From Alphaproteobacteria bacterium (lineage in GTDB: Bacteria; Myxococcota_A; UBA796; CAJQPC01): a stretch of 64,000 nucleotides of DNA. Location: the NCBI GenBank assembly GCA_020632795.1, contig JACKEV010000008.1, positions 620,001-684,000 of the forward strand. The letters are read 5' to 3'. Numbering within the stretch: position 1 is the first letter of the stretch; each line of letters opens with the position of its first letter. Both the position numbers and the translations under genes were made by a program. Of the stretch, positions 26,376-35,381 are shown one piece after another. The notes beneath the pieces were generated by a model. The model was not told the DNA's origin. It ran no database searches and saw only the letters and a list, made by a program, of their open reading frames with translations.

Positions 26376-27269
26376 CTACTCGACGACCACCAGCTCCTGG
26401 ACGTACTCGTGGCTGATGCCGTTGCCGTGGACCTCGACCACCCGGACGGTGATGAGGTCGTCCCACACCGCGTCGGTGACCCAGGCGGTGTAGCCGGCGT
26501 CGTCGACGTCGACGGTGGCGTTCAGGTGCAGGTGCCCGGCCCAGGCCCCCGCGATGCGCCCTCCCACCGGCCCGGTCAGCCCCGTGATGGCCGCCATCTC
26601 GGCCTCGTCGAAGGCACCGATGTGCATGGGGTGGTGGGAGAACAGCAGCACGTCCTCCTCGGGGCCGGCCTCCAGGGGCGCGATCTGGGACGCGAAGAAG
26701 GGCAGGGTGCCGCCCTCGAAGTCGTGGACGTCGGCCAGCTCGCCCAGGATGCCGTCGTACCGGGAGCACCAGTCCAGGCCCACCCAGCGCAGGCCCCCGT
26801 AGGTGAAGGAGAAGTTGTAGAACCAGCTCAGGCGGTCGTGCTCGGGGTTGAAGACCTCGACCGCGCCGCGCTGCCAGTCGTCGAGGGAGCCCGCCAGGGT
26901 GTCGAACTGAGGCCCGAAGACGTCGTCGAAGGTCTGCTCGTCGCCGAAGTGGATCTCGTTGTCCCCGATGACCGGGACGTAGGGCACCTCCAGCGCGTCG
27001 AGCAGGCTGCGGGAGATGGGCAGGCCGTCCCCCCAGCCGATGTCCCCGACCACCCACACCAGCTCGATGCCCCGGTCGGCGGCGTTCTCGTTGATCCAGG
27101 ACACCGCCGCGGCGAGGCGCTCCTGGGGGTCGAGGTTGGCGGTGATGTGGGGGTCGGCCAGGATGGCGAAGGAGTAGAGGTGCTCCATCGGCGGAGGCGG
27201 CTGGGTGTCCTCGGCGCTGTCCTCGGGGTCAGCGCCGGAGCAGGCCAGCAGGAGCAGCAGAGCGCTCAT
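26376..27269 (-). CDS. calcineurin-like metallophosphoesterase lipoprotein
   Basis: A 297-residue predicted lipoprotein (MSALLLLLACSG). Metallophosphoesterase motifs appear in order: LADPHI (D-x-H), VVGDIGWGDG (GD), VIGDNEIH (GDNE-type), FSHHPMH (H) and WAGHLHLN (GHxH). This is a complete bimetal site. It would act outside the cytoplasm on phosphate esters; the substrate is unknown. Its ATG overlaps the stop of the CotH-like gene by 4 bases, so the two are co-translated. This pairing of two exported proteins suggests a joint job in envelope or extracellular substrate processing. Confidence 0.85.
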   Translation of the reverse strand: MSALLLLLACSGADPEDSAEDTQPPPPMEHLYSFAILADPHITANLDPQERLAAAVSWINENAADRGIELVWVVGDIGWGDGLPISRSLLDALEVPYVPVIGDNEIHFGDEQTFDDVFGPQFDTLAGSLDDWQRGAVEVFNPEHDRLSWFYNFSFTYGGLRWVGLDWCSRYDGILGELADVHDFEGGTLPFFASQIAPLEAGPEEDVLLFSHHPMHIGAFDEAEMAAITGLTGPVGGRIAGAWAGHLHLNATVDVDDAGYTAWVTDAVWDDLITVRVVEVHGNGISHEYVQELVVVE

Positions 27270-28498
27270 CCGCCCGCCTCCGCGACCCACTGGCGGATCA
27301 CGTCGGGGCGGTCCACCAGGAACTGGCGCACGCAGGCGCCGTGCTCCTCGAAGTGGTCCATCTCAGCGGCGTGGTCGGGGTCGGTCTCGGCCTCGGGGCG
27401 GACCCGGTCCAGGGCCGCGTCCACCAGGGCGCCGGGGTTCATGGCGTCGATGAGGTCGGCGTACTCCAGCATGCGCTCCAGGACGTCCTCGCGGCAGACC
27501 GCGTCGGCCTGGCAGCTCGACGCCAGGCGGCCCATGTCGTAGGCGGCGGGGTCCACGCCGTGGCGCCCGCAGTCCGGGTAGCTCCACGGGCGGTAGCCGA
27601 AGCCCAGGTCCGCCGACCAGGGGATGAAGGCCCAGGTGTCGGCGGTGGGGTCGTGGTAGAGGCGGTAGTTGCTCAGGTCGAAGCTGTAGCTGTCCCAGTG
27701 GGCGATGGTGCGCTCCATCGCCATGAAGCCGACGAAGCGGTCCCAGTCCATCTGCGCCTGCATGGCCGTGCGCCAGGCCGACCCGGTCTGCCCGGCGGCG
27801 TCGATGAGGTCCTGCAGGGCGTCGTCGTTGCCCTCGTCGGTCTCCTCGGCGTCGAAGCAGCCCACCCGGGTGAGGTCGCAGTAGTTCTCGGCGTTCTCGT
27901 ACAGGTTGCCGTCGGCGTCGGCGAACCAGCGGCGCAGGAAGTCGTCCTCGGGGACCTCGACGATGGTGTAGAGCCCCACGTCGTCGCCGTTGATGCGCAG
28001 CCGGGCGTAGCCCACCCGGGGCGCGGGCAGGTCCGCCGCCCGGAAGAAGCCGTAGGTCATCGTCTCGCTGGACAGGATGGGGTCCAGCGTGAGGTTGTGG
28101 AGGTTCAGCTTGCGCATCCCGTAGAAGCGCTGGCCCTCGTGCACGTAGTCGAACCGCAGCTTGAGGGAGGGTTTTCGGGAGATGTCCTCGAAGGTGGACG
28201 TGCCCTTGAGGCGCACCCCGATGGCGTAGGTGACCCCGGCGGCGGTGAAGTCGGCCTCGACGTAGCGGCCGGGGTTGCGCTGGAGGTCGTCCCAGGCGTC
28301 GCGGTCCAGCTCCAGGACGAGGTCGTGGATCTCCTCCTCGGAGAAGACGTCGAGCTGGGGCAGGCCGCCCACGGACTCGGGGGGGCCGTCCTCGACGTAG
28401 CGGACCCCGGGCGCCGGCCGGTCGCCGGAGTCACCCTCGGGCAGGTCCAGAGAGACCGGACCGCAGCCGACGAGCAGCGCGAGCAGGACGGGTGTCAT
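27266..28498 (-). CDS. CotH-like kinase family lipoprotein
   Basis: A 410-residue predicted lipoprotein (MTPVLLALLVGCG). It matches the CotH family of atypical secreted kinases: LKGTSTFEDISRKPSLKLRF, YGMRKLNLHNLTLDP, GLYTIVEVPEDDFLRRWF with NLYE, then the C-lobe segment WDRFVGFMAMERTIAHWD and SYSFDLSNYRLYHDP. These hold the Lys, the DxxN-like residues and the metal-site Asp pattern (WSADLGFGYR). CotH proteins phosphorylate extracellular proteins in some bacteria. It precedes the metallophosphoesterase with a 4-base overlap, an attractive kinase-phosphatase pairing that is inference. Confidence 0.8.
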   Translation of the reverse strand: MTPVLLALLVGCGPVSLDLPEGDSGDRPAPGVRYVEDGPPESVGGLPQLDVFSEEEIHDLVLELDRDAWDDLQRNPGRYVEADFTAAGVTYAIGVRLKGTSTFEDISRKPSLKLRFDYVHEGQRFYGMRKLNLHNLTLDPILSSETMTYGFFRAADLPAPRVGYARLRINGDDVGLYTIVEVPEDDFLRRWFADADGNLYENAENYCDLTRVGCFDAEETDEGNDDALQDLIDAAGQTGSAWRTAMQAQMDWDRFVGFMAMERTIAHWDSYSFDLSNYRLYHDPTADTWAFIPWSADLGFGYRPWSYPDCGRHGVDPAAYDMGRLASSCQADAVCREDVLERMLEYADLIDAMNPGALVDAALDRVRPEAETDPDHAAEMDHFEEHGACVRQFLVDRPDVIRQWVAEAGG

Positions 28499-28554
28499 GC
28501 CGGTGACGGTAGCATGGCGAGCGGGGGCTGGAGGCCCCCGAAGGCCGGTCTTGA

Positions 28555-28743
28555 CTACTCGCAGACCTCGCAGTCGTCCTCGCAGGTGGCCTCGTCGCAG
28601 GAGGATCCGTCGTCGCAGGTGCAGACACTGTTGACGCACTCGTAGTTGCTGGTGCAGAAGGAGCTGCTGTCGGTGGTGGTGGTCTTGACGCAGGCGGTGA
28701 GGGCGAGGGCGGTCGCCAGGGTCAGGGTCACGAAGGAACGCAT
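28555..28743 (-). CDS. small cysteine-rich lipoprotein (62 aa)
   Basis: A 62-residue predicted lipoprotein. The leader MRSFVTLTLATALALTAC has a clear lipobox LTAC. The mature 45 residues hold a Thr/Ser stretch and eight Cys spaced regularly (FCTSNYECVNSVCTCDDGSS). This resembles a small disulfide-rich EGF-like or toxin-like knot. It lies between the CotH-like gene and the 604-residue gene on the same strand. Function is unknown. Confidence 0.7.
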   Translation of the reverse strand: MRSFVTLTLATALALTACVKTTTTDSSSFCTSNYECVNSVCTCDDGSSCDEATCEDDCEVCE

Positions 28744-28793
28744 GGGGTCTCCAGTCCGGGTTGGATCGCCGGCTCGTCCGGCGGTCGGCCCCT

Positions 28794-30608
28794 CTAACCC
28801 CCGGCCCCCGGCCCGGTCATCCCCAGCCTGTCTGCGACGCGCCGGGGCACGAAGAAGTGGTTCACGCTGATGGAGGGGTTGTGCCGGCCCTCCGGCGGGA
28901 TGGGGTAGATGGTGCGGCTGCGCCAGCCGTAGTCCTCGGCGCGCACGTAGCCGGCGGCCTCGGCGCACTCGGTCCAGCTCGCCGGCAGGGAGGCGTCCCG
29001 GCGGTCCTCGGGCACGGGGGAGGCCGGGCGCAGGCCCTGGCCGGAGCGGGCGTGCACGTAGCGGAAGCCGGCGTGGTAGGTGTTCCAGGCGGTCTCCAGC
29101 AGGTCGGGCACCGCCAGAGCGCTCTCCTCGGTGAACAGCAGCACGAAGCCGGCCCGCTCGTAGCCCTGGAAGACCTCGATCATGCGGGCGTCGGTCTGCC
29201 CGCGCACCTCGTGGAAGCCGTTGCCCACCACCATGACCGCGCCCTCGGTGTCCAGGCCGGCGGCCCCCATGGCCTCGACCAGGATCTGCGGCTGGCCGAT
29301 GTCGGCCCGGCGCACGAACAGCATGTCGGCGGGCAGGCGCCCGGCCCGCTGCTCGGCCATCGCGGCGTCGATGGTGGGGTCCTCCAGGTCGGCCCCGACG
29401 TAGGCCAGGGCGTCGCCGGAGCGCTCGTAGCGCTGGCGGGTGGCCTCGCCGCGGCCGATGGCGTGCTCCACGAACACCCGGTAGCGGAACCCGGTGTCCG
29501 CGCAGAAGCGGTCCAGGGCGTCGTTGGCCCGCTGGAAGGTGCGGCGGTTGGCGTCCTGGCTGGCGGCGATGTTCGCGCCCCGCGCCAGGTGCACCCCGGA
29601 GCGCCCCCGCCGCAGGATGTCGTCGAGCTGGTCGAGGTAGGGGTGGTAGGCCTCGATGATGCCGAAGGGGCCGGGGCCTCGGCGGAGCGTGCGCGCGCCG
29701 GTGAGGGAGAGCGCGCCGTGGTCGTCCAGGACCCCGCAGGCGGCGAGCAGGCCGCGCACGCCCTCGAACAGCGCCGGGTCGAGGGGCAGCCGCGTGGGGT
29801 CGAGGCGCCGGGCGTCCACGACGGGCTGGATGCGCCCCGCCGCCCGCAGGCCCAGCACCAGAGGCACCAGCCGGGCCCCCAGCTCGATGGCCTCGGGACC
29901 GGCGAGCCAGCCCCCCGGCGCCCACGGGGGGAGGGAAGGGGGCGCGTGGACCTGGGCCTCCAACAGCGCCCGCGCGGCCTCCGCGAGGGGCTCGCCCTGC
30001 AGCGCCCGGCGCCACAGCCCCGAGAGCCCCGCCGGCTGCCCCGCCAGGGCCCGGGTGCCGTCGACGGCGCGGCGCGCGGTGGGGTCGTCGGACAGGCGAT
30101 AGCGCCCGGCCTCGGCCACCAGCAGCCCCCGGCTCTGCAGGAAGTCGAGGTCGGCGCGCAGCTCGTCGGGGCGCAGGGCCTGCCCGTCGCGGTCGCGGGT
30201 GTCCTGGGGGTCGAGGGGCTTGCCGGCCAGCAGGCGGTCGGACAGGCCCAGGCGGTCCCAGGTGGACAGGACGTGGCGCAGGAGCCACAGGTCGGTGGGC
30301 GCGGTGATCGCGGCGGTGTGGGCCACCTGCTGGACGACCCGGGCGGCGCGCTGCACGCTGTCGAGGGCGGGGCCCGGACCCAGGGCCTCCTCGGCGACCC
30401 CGGCGATGCGGCGGGTCTCGGCCAGCACCGGCGGGCCCCAGGCCAGGATCAGCGGCACCCGGTCCCGCAGGCGGGCGTAGCAGGCCGGCTGGAGGTAGGG
30501 GTAGCCCGCTGAGGTGGTGCCGGTGGCCCCGGTCAGCACTGGGAGCAGCGCCTCGACCATGGGGGTGTCGGGCAGCGCGGCGCGCAGGATCTCGCGGGCG
30601 TCGGTCAC
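28794..30608 (-). CDS. large protein, possible methyltransferase-like C-terminal domain
   Basis: A 604-residue soluble protein (GTG start). The N-terminal 300 residues are helical, with a winged-helix-like piece (RADLDFLQSRGLLVAEAGRY). The C-terminal half (from YHPYLDQLDDILRRG) has a Rossmann-like order with FRYRVFVEHAIGRGEA, LEDPTIDAAMAEQRA, DMLFVRRADIGQP and VMVVGNGFHEVRGQTD, then FQGYERAGFVLLFTEES. This recalls class I SAM-dependent methyltransferases of secondary metabolism, but the Gly-rich motif I is weak. I rank methyltransferase as a possibility only. It has no clear operon partner. Confidence 0.6.
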   Translation of the reverse strand: MTDAREILRAALPDTPMVEALLPVLTGATGTTSAGYPYLQPACYARLRDRVPLILAWGPPVLAETRRIAGVAEEALGPGPALDSVQRAARVVQQVAHTAAITAPTDLWLLRHVLSTWDRLGLSDRLLAGKPLDPQDTRDRDGQALRPDELRADLDFLQSRGLLVAEAGRYRLSDDPTARRAVDGTRALAGQPAGLSGLWRRALQGEPLAEAARALLEAQVHAPPSLPPWAPGGWLAGPEAIELGARLVPLVLGLRAAGRIQPVVDARRLDPTRLPLDPALFEGVRGLLAACGVLDDHGALSLTGARTLRRGPGPFGIIEAYHPYLDQLDDILRRGRSGVHLARGANIAASQDANRRTFQRANDALDRFCADTGFRYRVFVEHAIGRGEATRQRYERSGDALAYVGADLEDPTIDAAMAEQRAGRLPADMLFVRRADIGQPQILVEAMGAAGLDTEGAVMVVGNGFHEVRGQTDARMIEVFQGYERAGFVLLFTEESALAVPDLLETAWNTYHAGFRYVHARSGQGLRPASPVPEDRRDASLPASWTECAEAAGYVRAEDYGWRSRTIYPIPPEGRHNPSISVNHFFVPRRVADRLGMTGPGAGG

Positions 30609-30815
30609 GGTGATCCGCCTCCTGAGTGAAGGGTAACCACGCGGGGGGACGCCGTCTGGTGCGCGCGGCGGGACGTCACCCTGACGAGCCTCATGTCAGG
30701 TCACGTCGAATCTCACACAGGGGTCTTGTCGACAAGTTCGGGAGGCGTTACCGCCTGTCGCGGATGGCTGACTGATCGACGCGCGAGGACAACCCCCCTC
30801 GTGACCGTGGATTTC

Positions 30816-31754
30816 ATGATGCTCCAAGCCAAGCCAGCCATCCCTGCCTGTCGACGCGCCCGCACCCCGGGCGAGCTGCGCGCCTGCTTCGCCGGGCTCC
30901 GCAGCGACGAGAGCCTGCGCGCCGCGCTCTCCTTCGTCCCGGTCCCCACCGACGTGTTCGTCTCCACCTGGGCGCGCTGCGGCACCACCTGGACCCAGCA
31001 GATCGTCCACGGGCTGCGCACGGGCGGGGACATGGGCTTCTCCTCCATCAGCGTCGTGGTCCCGTGGCTGGAGAGCGCCGTCGACATGGGGCTGGATCCG
31101 AACGCCCCCCAGGTGGCCGCGCCCCGCGCGTTCAAGACCCACCTGCGCGAGGGGACGCTGCCGAAGGGAGGGCGCAGGCTGGCGGTCGTCCGCGATCCCG
31201 CGGACGTCCTGGTCTCGTACTACCACTTCCTGGAGGGCTGGCTCTTCGAGCCCGGCAGCATCTCCCTGGACGCCTTCACCCGGGAGGTCTTCCTGGCGGG
31301 GGCTGGCGGGGAGGGCGGCTACTACGGGTGGCTGGTGTCCTGGCTGCCGCAGCTCGGGGCCCCGGACACCCTCTTCCACGCCTACGAGGACTACCACGAT
31401 GACCTGCCGGGCTGCGTGCAGCGCATCGCCCGGTTCATGGACTGCGACGGGGACGACGGCGTCCTGGACGTCGTGATCCGGCAGGCCTCGATGGCGTTCA
31501 TGCGGACGCACCGCGCGCAGTTCGACGACCGGACCTTCCGGGTCGCCCGCGCGGCGGCGATGGGGTTGCCGAATGAGGTCCCCACATCCATCCTGCGCGC
31601 CGGTCGGCGGGGGGACGGCGCCGCGGCGCTCTCCCCTGCGCTGAACGCGCTGCTTGAGCAGCGGTGGGCAGAGGTCGTTGCGCCAAGGACCGGTCTGAGG
31701 CGCTGGGCTGATGTCTGCCAGATCATCCACGAAAGCTGGGGGACCCTCCCTTGA
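30816..31754 (+). CDS. sulfotransferase family protein
   Basis: A 312-residue sulfotransferase using PAPS as sulfate donor. The 5'-phosphosulfate loop is FVSTWARCGTTWTQQIVHGL and the 3'-phosphate site is LAVVRDPADVLVSYYHFLEG, both in the correct order and intact. The Sulfotransfer_1 fold is also supported by the TLFHAYEDYHDDL segment. The start is uncertain: ATG 30816 or 30819, GTG 30801, or a longer in-frame ATG at 30693 whose extra 41 residues look non-coding. It is followed directly by a GNAT gene (4-base overlap at 31751) and the MurE-like gene, probably one operon. Confidence 0.85.
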   Translation: MMLQAKPAIPACRRARTPGELRACFAGLRSDESLRAALSFVPVPTDVFVSTWARCGTTWTQQIVHGLRTGGDMGFSSISVVVPWLESAVDMGLDPNAPQVAAPRAFKTHLREGTLPKGGRRLAVVRDPADVLVSYYHFLEGWLFEPGSISLDAFTREVFLAGAGGEGGYYGWLVSWLPQLGAPDTLFHAYEDYHDDLPGCVQRIARFMDCDGDDGVLDVVIRQASMAFMRTHRAQFDDRTFRVARAAAMGLPNEVPTSILRAGRRGDGAAALSPALNALLEQRWAEVVAPRTGLRRWADVCQIIHESWGTLP

Positions 31755-32314
31755 ATACGCCTGCATTGCGGCCGGTCGAGGCGCCGCACTACGACACCTT
31801 CGAGAACGCCCTGGACCCGTCGCTCGCCGCGCGCCTCCTGGCGCTGGTGGAGGCCGAGCGCCACCGCCTGGGCTCCCTCCTGAACCTGCACGAGCCTGCG
31901 TTCTACACCGGGTTCCACGGCGCGGCGGGCCGGACGGCGATCGCGACCAGCGGCGACCGCGTGGTGGGCTTCGCGCTGCTGGGCTTCGGCGACGCCATCT
32001 ACCCGGCCTACCGGCCGCGGCTGGAGGGCCTGGGGGTCCCGCTGGCCCGGATGGCCGTGTTGAGCGGCTGCCTCATCGACCCGGCCTGGCGGGGCCTGGG
32101 CGTGGGGCGTGAGCTGACCGCGATGCTGGTGGCGCACGCGGACGCCCTCGGGTTGGGCTACGTCGTGGTCACGACCCACGCCGAGAACCACTCGAGCTGG
32201 CGGCTGCTGTGCAGCCTGGGCTTCGAGTCGCTGGGGCAGGTCGCGCTGCCCGACTCCGGCGAGCCGCGCATCCTGATGGGGCGCCGGTCACTCCGGAAGG
32301 TCGCTCATGGGTGA
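31751..32314 (+). CDS. GNAT family N-acetyltransferase
   Basis: A 187-residue acetyltransferase with a TTG start at 31751 overlapping the sulfotransferase stop. The acetyl-CoA motif A is seen in LSGCLIDPAWRGLGVGRELTA (R/Q-x-x-G-x-G/A form: RGLGVG). Motif B is VVVTTHAENHSSWRLLCSLGF. The N-terminal part is less typical. The substrate is unknown; the neighbours suggest a modified amino-sugar or peptide. No ATG is available nearby, so TTG is accepted because of the coupling. Confidence 0.8.
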   Translation: MNTPALRPVEAPHYDTFENALDPSLAARLLALVEAERHRLGSLLNLHEPAFYTGFHGAAGRTAIATSGDRVVGFALLGFGDAIYPAYRPRLEGLGVPLARMAVLSGCLIDPAWRGLGVGRELTAMLVAHADALGLGYVVVTTHAENHSSWRLLCSLGFESLGQVALPDSGEPRILMGRRSLRKVAHG

Positions 32315-33806
32315 CGGCACCGCCAGGACCCTCGGGGCCCTGTTCGAGGGCCTGGAGGTGACCTGGCAGCGCTGCGGCCCTGAGACCCCCGTCGCCCGGG
32401 TCACCCTGGAGCCCGCCGAGGCTGGCCCCGGGGACCTCTGCGTGCTGCAGCCCAGGTTCCACGGCGACGACTTCCTCCCGTCGCCGCTGCCGCCGGCGGT
32501 CCTGGTCACCACGCCGGAGCTGCCGGTGCCGCCGGAGCACCCCGCCGTCGTGCTGGTCGGCTCCACCGCGGACATGGGGGTCTTCGCCGACCGCTACTTC
32601 GGCCACCCCGCCCGGCGCCTCCGGCTCGCCGGGATCACCGGCACCAACGGCAAGACCACGACCACCTGGCTCGTCTCCGCCATGCTGGAGGCCGCCGGGC
32701 GGGTCTACACCCGCATGGGCACGCTGGGGCACAGGGTCGCCGGGAAGCCCTCCCCCCTGGGCTTCACCTCGCCGTTCCACTTCCCGCTCCAGACGCTGCT
32801 CGCCCAGACCGTCGAGGCCGGCGGGACCGACGTCATCATGGAGGTCTCCTCCCACGCGCTGGCCCAGCAGCGCCTCCAACCGGTCCAGCTCGACGCCGTG
32901 GGGATGACGAACCTGGCCTGGGATCACATCGACTGCCACGGCTCCCACGACGCCTACCGGGACGCGAAGCTGCTGCTGCCCCAGCGCCACCTGAAGCGCG
33001 ACGGGGTCGCGGTCGCCTTCGTGGATGAGCAGCCGGCCTGTGAGGCGTTCCTGCGGCTGGCCCGCGCGCACGGGGCGCGGGCGTGGCGGGCCTCCCGCGA
33101 CCCCTCCAGCGACGCCGAGATCCGGGTCACCCGGGTCCGCGAGGGCTCCACGCCCACCCGATGGCTGCTGGACGTGGAGACCCCCTGCGGGCTCCTGCCG
33201 GTGGTCCTGCCGCTGGAGGGCACCCACAACGTCGAGAACGCCCTGGTGGCCATCGGCCTGGGCCTGGGCCTGGGCCTGGCCCCGGAGACCATCGCGCGGG
33301 GGTTGGCGCAGGCCAGCGCGCCGCCGGGCCGGATGACCTGGGTGAGCGAGCCCGGACCGGAGCGCGTCGGCGTGGTCGTGGACTACGCCCACTGCCCGCG
33401 GTCGCTGGAGGTCGCCATCGGCGTGGCCCGCGCCCGCGCGTCCGGCCGGGTCAAGGTGGTCGCCGGCTGCGGGGGGGACCGCGACCGGGAGAAGCGCCCC
33501 CCGACCGGGCAGCTCCTCGTCCGCCTCGCGGACCAGCTCTACGCGACGACAGACAACCCCCGCTTCGAGGCCCCCACGCAGATCGTGGACGACATGCTCT
33601 CCGGGCTCACCCCGTCCCAGCGCGCCGAGGTCCGCGAGATTCCGGACCGGCGGGAGGCCATCGAGCGCGCGGTGGCCGAGGCCGCGCCGGGGGACGTGAT
33701 CCTCATCGCGGGCAAGGGCGGGGAGAGCGTGATGCTCGTCCGCGGGCAGCGGCTGCCGTTTCGGGATGACGACATCGCGCTGGAGGCGCTGTCGCAGCGA
33801 CCTTGA
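32307..33806 (+). CDS. MurE-like Mur ligase family protein
   Basis: A 499-residue ATP-dependent amide ligase of the Mur family, closest in motif order to MurE (UDP-MurNAc-tripeptide synthetase). Features are the ATP loop GITGTNGKTTTTWLV, EVSSHALAQQRL, MTNLAWDHIDCHGS, PLEGTHNVENALVAIG, PPGRMTWVSE, VVDYAHCPRSLE and the substrate loop TTDNPRFEAP (DNPR as in diaminopimelate-type MurE). The N-terminal domain is short, and the usual GGxFxAxxG motif is not visible. It overlaps the GNAT gene by 8 bases. Sitting in a sulfotransferase/GNAT operon rather than a division cluster, it may be a paralogue for a specialised peptide or cell-wall product. Confidence 0.82.
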   Translation: MGDGTARTLGALFEGLEVTWQRCGPETPVARVTLEPAEAGPGDLCVLQPRFHGDDFLPSPLPPAVLVTTPELPVPPEHPAVVLVGSTADMGVFADRYFGHPARRLRLAGITGTNGKTTTTWLVSAMLEAAGRVYTRMGTLGHRVAGKPSPLGFTSPFHFPLQTLLAQTVEAGGTDVIMEVSSHALAQQRLQPVQLDAVGMTNLAWDHIDCHGSHDAYRDAKLLLPQRHLKRDGVAVAFVDEQPACEAFLRLARAHGARAWRASRDPSSDAEIRVTRVREGSTPTRWLLDVETPCGLLPVVLPLEGTHNVENALVAIGLGLGLGLAPETIARGLAQASAPPGRMTWVSEPGPERVGVVVDYAHCPRSLEVAIGVARARASGRVKVVAGCGGDRDREKRPPTGQLLVRLADQLYATTDNPRFEAPTQIVDDMLSGLTPSQRAEVREIPDRREAIERAVAEAAPGDVILIAGKGGESVMLVRGQRLPFRDDDIALEALSQRP

Positions 33807-33853
33807 CGCGCGTCAGGGGCCTGCACCATCGACCGCAAGGATCGTCAGAATGT

Positions 33854-33873
33854 TCGGAACATCATTGTTCCGA
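33854..33873. promoter_or_regulatory. perfect palindrome upstream of lipoprotein gene
   Basis: TCGGAACA-TCAT-TGTTCCGA is a perfect 8-base inverted repeat with a 4-base spacer. It lies 56 bases before the lipoprotein start at 33930. It is most likely a dyad for a transcription factor, or a weak terminator of the preceding operon, although no T-run follows. Confidence 0.5.
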
Positions 33874-33929
33874 GGCGCAGAACGGGCGCGATCCCGAGGA
33901 GCGGGCTAGAGTGCGGCCCCGGAGGTCTC

Positions 33930-34418
33930 ATGCCGCTCCTTCTGCTGCTGCTCGCCTGCTCCCGGGGGGACACCCGGGGATCGCTGCCCTGCGATGAGGA
34001 CCTGGTCGACGTGTACATCGTGCAGGCCTCCTCAGACCTGCTCACCGTCGGGGTGGACACCGTCTCGGTGGACGACACCTTCGACCCGGCGGTCACGGTG
34101 TTCGCCCATGACGGCGGTCGAAAGCTCGAAGACCTGGTCCTGGGCCGCTTCCTGGACGACGGCGACGACGAGTTCCCCTGCTCCTTCCCGCCCCCGGAGT
34201 ACGCCTGCCCCCAGGTGTCGTTCGACGCGCCCGGGGACGTCGTCGTGCTGGTCCAGGTCTACGGCGAGTGCGTGGGCCCGGACGCGGGCTACCTGCTGAT
34301 GATCGATCAGGACGGCATCCCGCCCCGCGTCAAGCATCTGGGCACGGCCGCCGTCGACCGCTTCGACCAGCCCCGAGAGGACGACTCCGACACGGACACC
34401 GGCGACCTCGAGGGCTGA
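33930..34418 (+). CDS. acidic lipoprotein of unknown function
   Basis: A 162-residue predicted lipoprotein (MPLLLLLLACSRGD, lipobox LLAC) with a GGAGG ribosome binding site just upstream of ATG 33930. The mature part is strand-rich and acidic, resembling a PPC-like beta sandwich (VQASSDLLTVGVDTVSVDD, FDPAVTVFAHDGG, DVVVLVQVYGECVGPDAGYL). It ends with an Asp/Thr-rich tail. Such small domains often cap exported proteins. No partner is evident. It stands alone between the MurE-like gene and the diheme lipoprotein. Confidence 0.7.
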   Translation: MPLLLLLLACSRGDTRGSLPCDEDLVDVYIVQASSDLLTVGVDTVSVDDTFDPAVTVFAHDGGRKLEDLVLGRFLDDGDDEFPCSFPPPEYACPQVSFDAPGDVVVLVQVYGECVGPDAGYLLMIDQDGIPPRVKHLGTAAVDRFDQPREDDSDTDTGDLEG

Positions 34419-34535
34419 GGTGCGACCTCTGCGGGCGTCACGCATCCCCCACGGGGTGCGCCCCGCAGCCGGGGCGCGTCGTTCGTCGCCGCCCGTGCTA
34501 CGGTGTGGCCGGCCCAAGAAGGAGGAGCGGAAGTC

Positions 34536-35354
34536 ATGCGCATCGGGTTGACCGCAGCGGCCGCGACGCTGGCCGCGCTGACCGCCTGTGACGACACCTT
34601 CAACTACAACAAGGAGCACGGCGGCAGCGTGGTGTCCGGGGACACCTACTGCGACGTGCAGACCGTGTTCGAATCGTCCTGCTTCACCTGCCACTCGGCG
34701 GCGGCCAACATCGCCGAGCTGGACCTGGAGACGGACGCCCACGCCGAGATCGTGGACCAGTCCTCGGCCGGCGGCGGCACCCTGGTGGTGCCCGGCGACC
34801 GGAGCAGCTCGGTCCTCTACCTCAAGGCTGCGGGCGAGGCGCCCTCGGGCGAGGGCGGCATCATGCCCCCCGGCCCCGGGCTCGACGCCACCAGCCTGGA
34901 GACCCTCGGGGCCTGGATCGACGGCGGCGCCACCACGGACTGCGACGGCTCGTCCGGCGGCGACGACACCGGAAGTGCCGATGACACCGGCTCCACGGAC
35001 GACTCCGGCCCCGCCGGGCCCACCCCGGACTGGTGCTGGGTGCAGACCATGCACGCCGACCGCTGCTTCTCCTGCCACGACGCGGCCCGCAACGGGTACT
35101 CCGGCGGCGGCTTCGACCTGGAGACCGACCCCTACGGCGCGCTGGTCAACGCCACCAGCTCGGAGATGTACTGCACCGACGAGGTGCTGGTCTCCCCGGG
35201 CAGCACGGCGGACTCGCTCTACTTCCAGCAGCTTGATCGCACCCTGGGTGACTGCGGAGAGCCCATGCCCGAGCGCGCCGAGCGCCTCCCTCAGGAGGAG
35301 CTGGACGCGATCGCCGGCTGGATCAACGCTGGCGCGACCCAGGACTGCCCCTGA
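34536..35354 (+). CDS. diheme cytochrome c-like lipoprotein
   Basis: A 272-residue predicted lipoprotein (MRIGLTAAAATLAALTAC). Two c-type heme sites, SCFTCHSAAAN and RCFSCHDAARN, each sit in a domain that ends with the pattern LGAWIDGGATTDC or IAGWINAGATQDC. The MPPGPGLD and MPERAERL segments may supply the distal Met ligand. The two halves are homologous, joined by an Asp/Ser/Thr linker. It resembles the planctomycete/myxobacterial exported heme-domain proteins. AAGGAGGAGCGG precedes the ATG by a good distance. It probably carries electrons or has a structural role at the envelope. Confidence 0.8.
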   Translation: MRIGLTAAAATLAALTACDDTFNYNKEHGGSVVSGDTYCDVQTVFESSCFTCHSAAANIAELDLETDAHAEIVDQSSAGGGTLVVPGDRSSSVLYLKAAGEAPSGEGGIMPPGPGLDATSLETLGAWIDGGATTDCDGSSGGDDTGSADDTGSTDDSGPAGPTPDWCWVQTMHADRCFSCHDAARNGYSGGGFDLETDPYGALVNATSSEMYCTDEVLVSPGSTADSLYFQQLDRTLGDCGEPMPERAERLPQEELDAIAGWINAGATQDCP

Positions 35355-35381
35355 ACCCACCTCTCGGGAGACGCAACGCTC

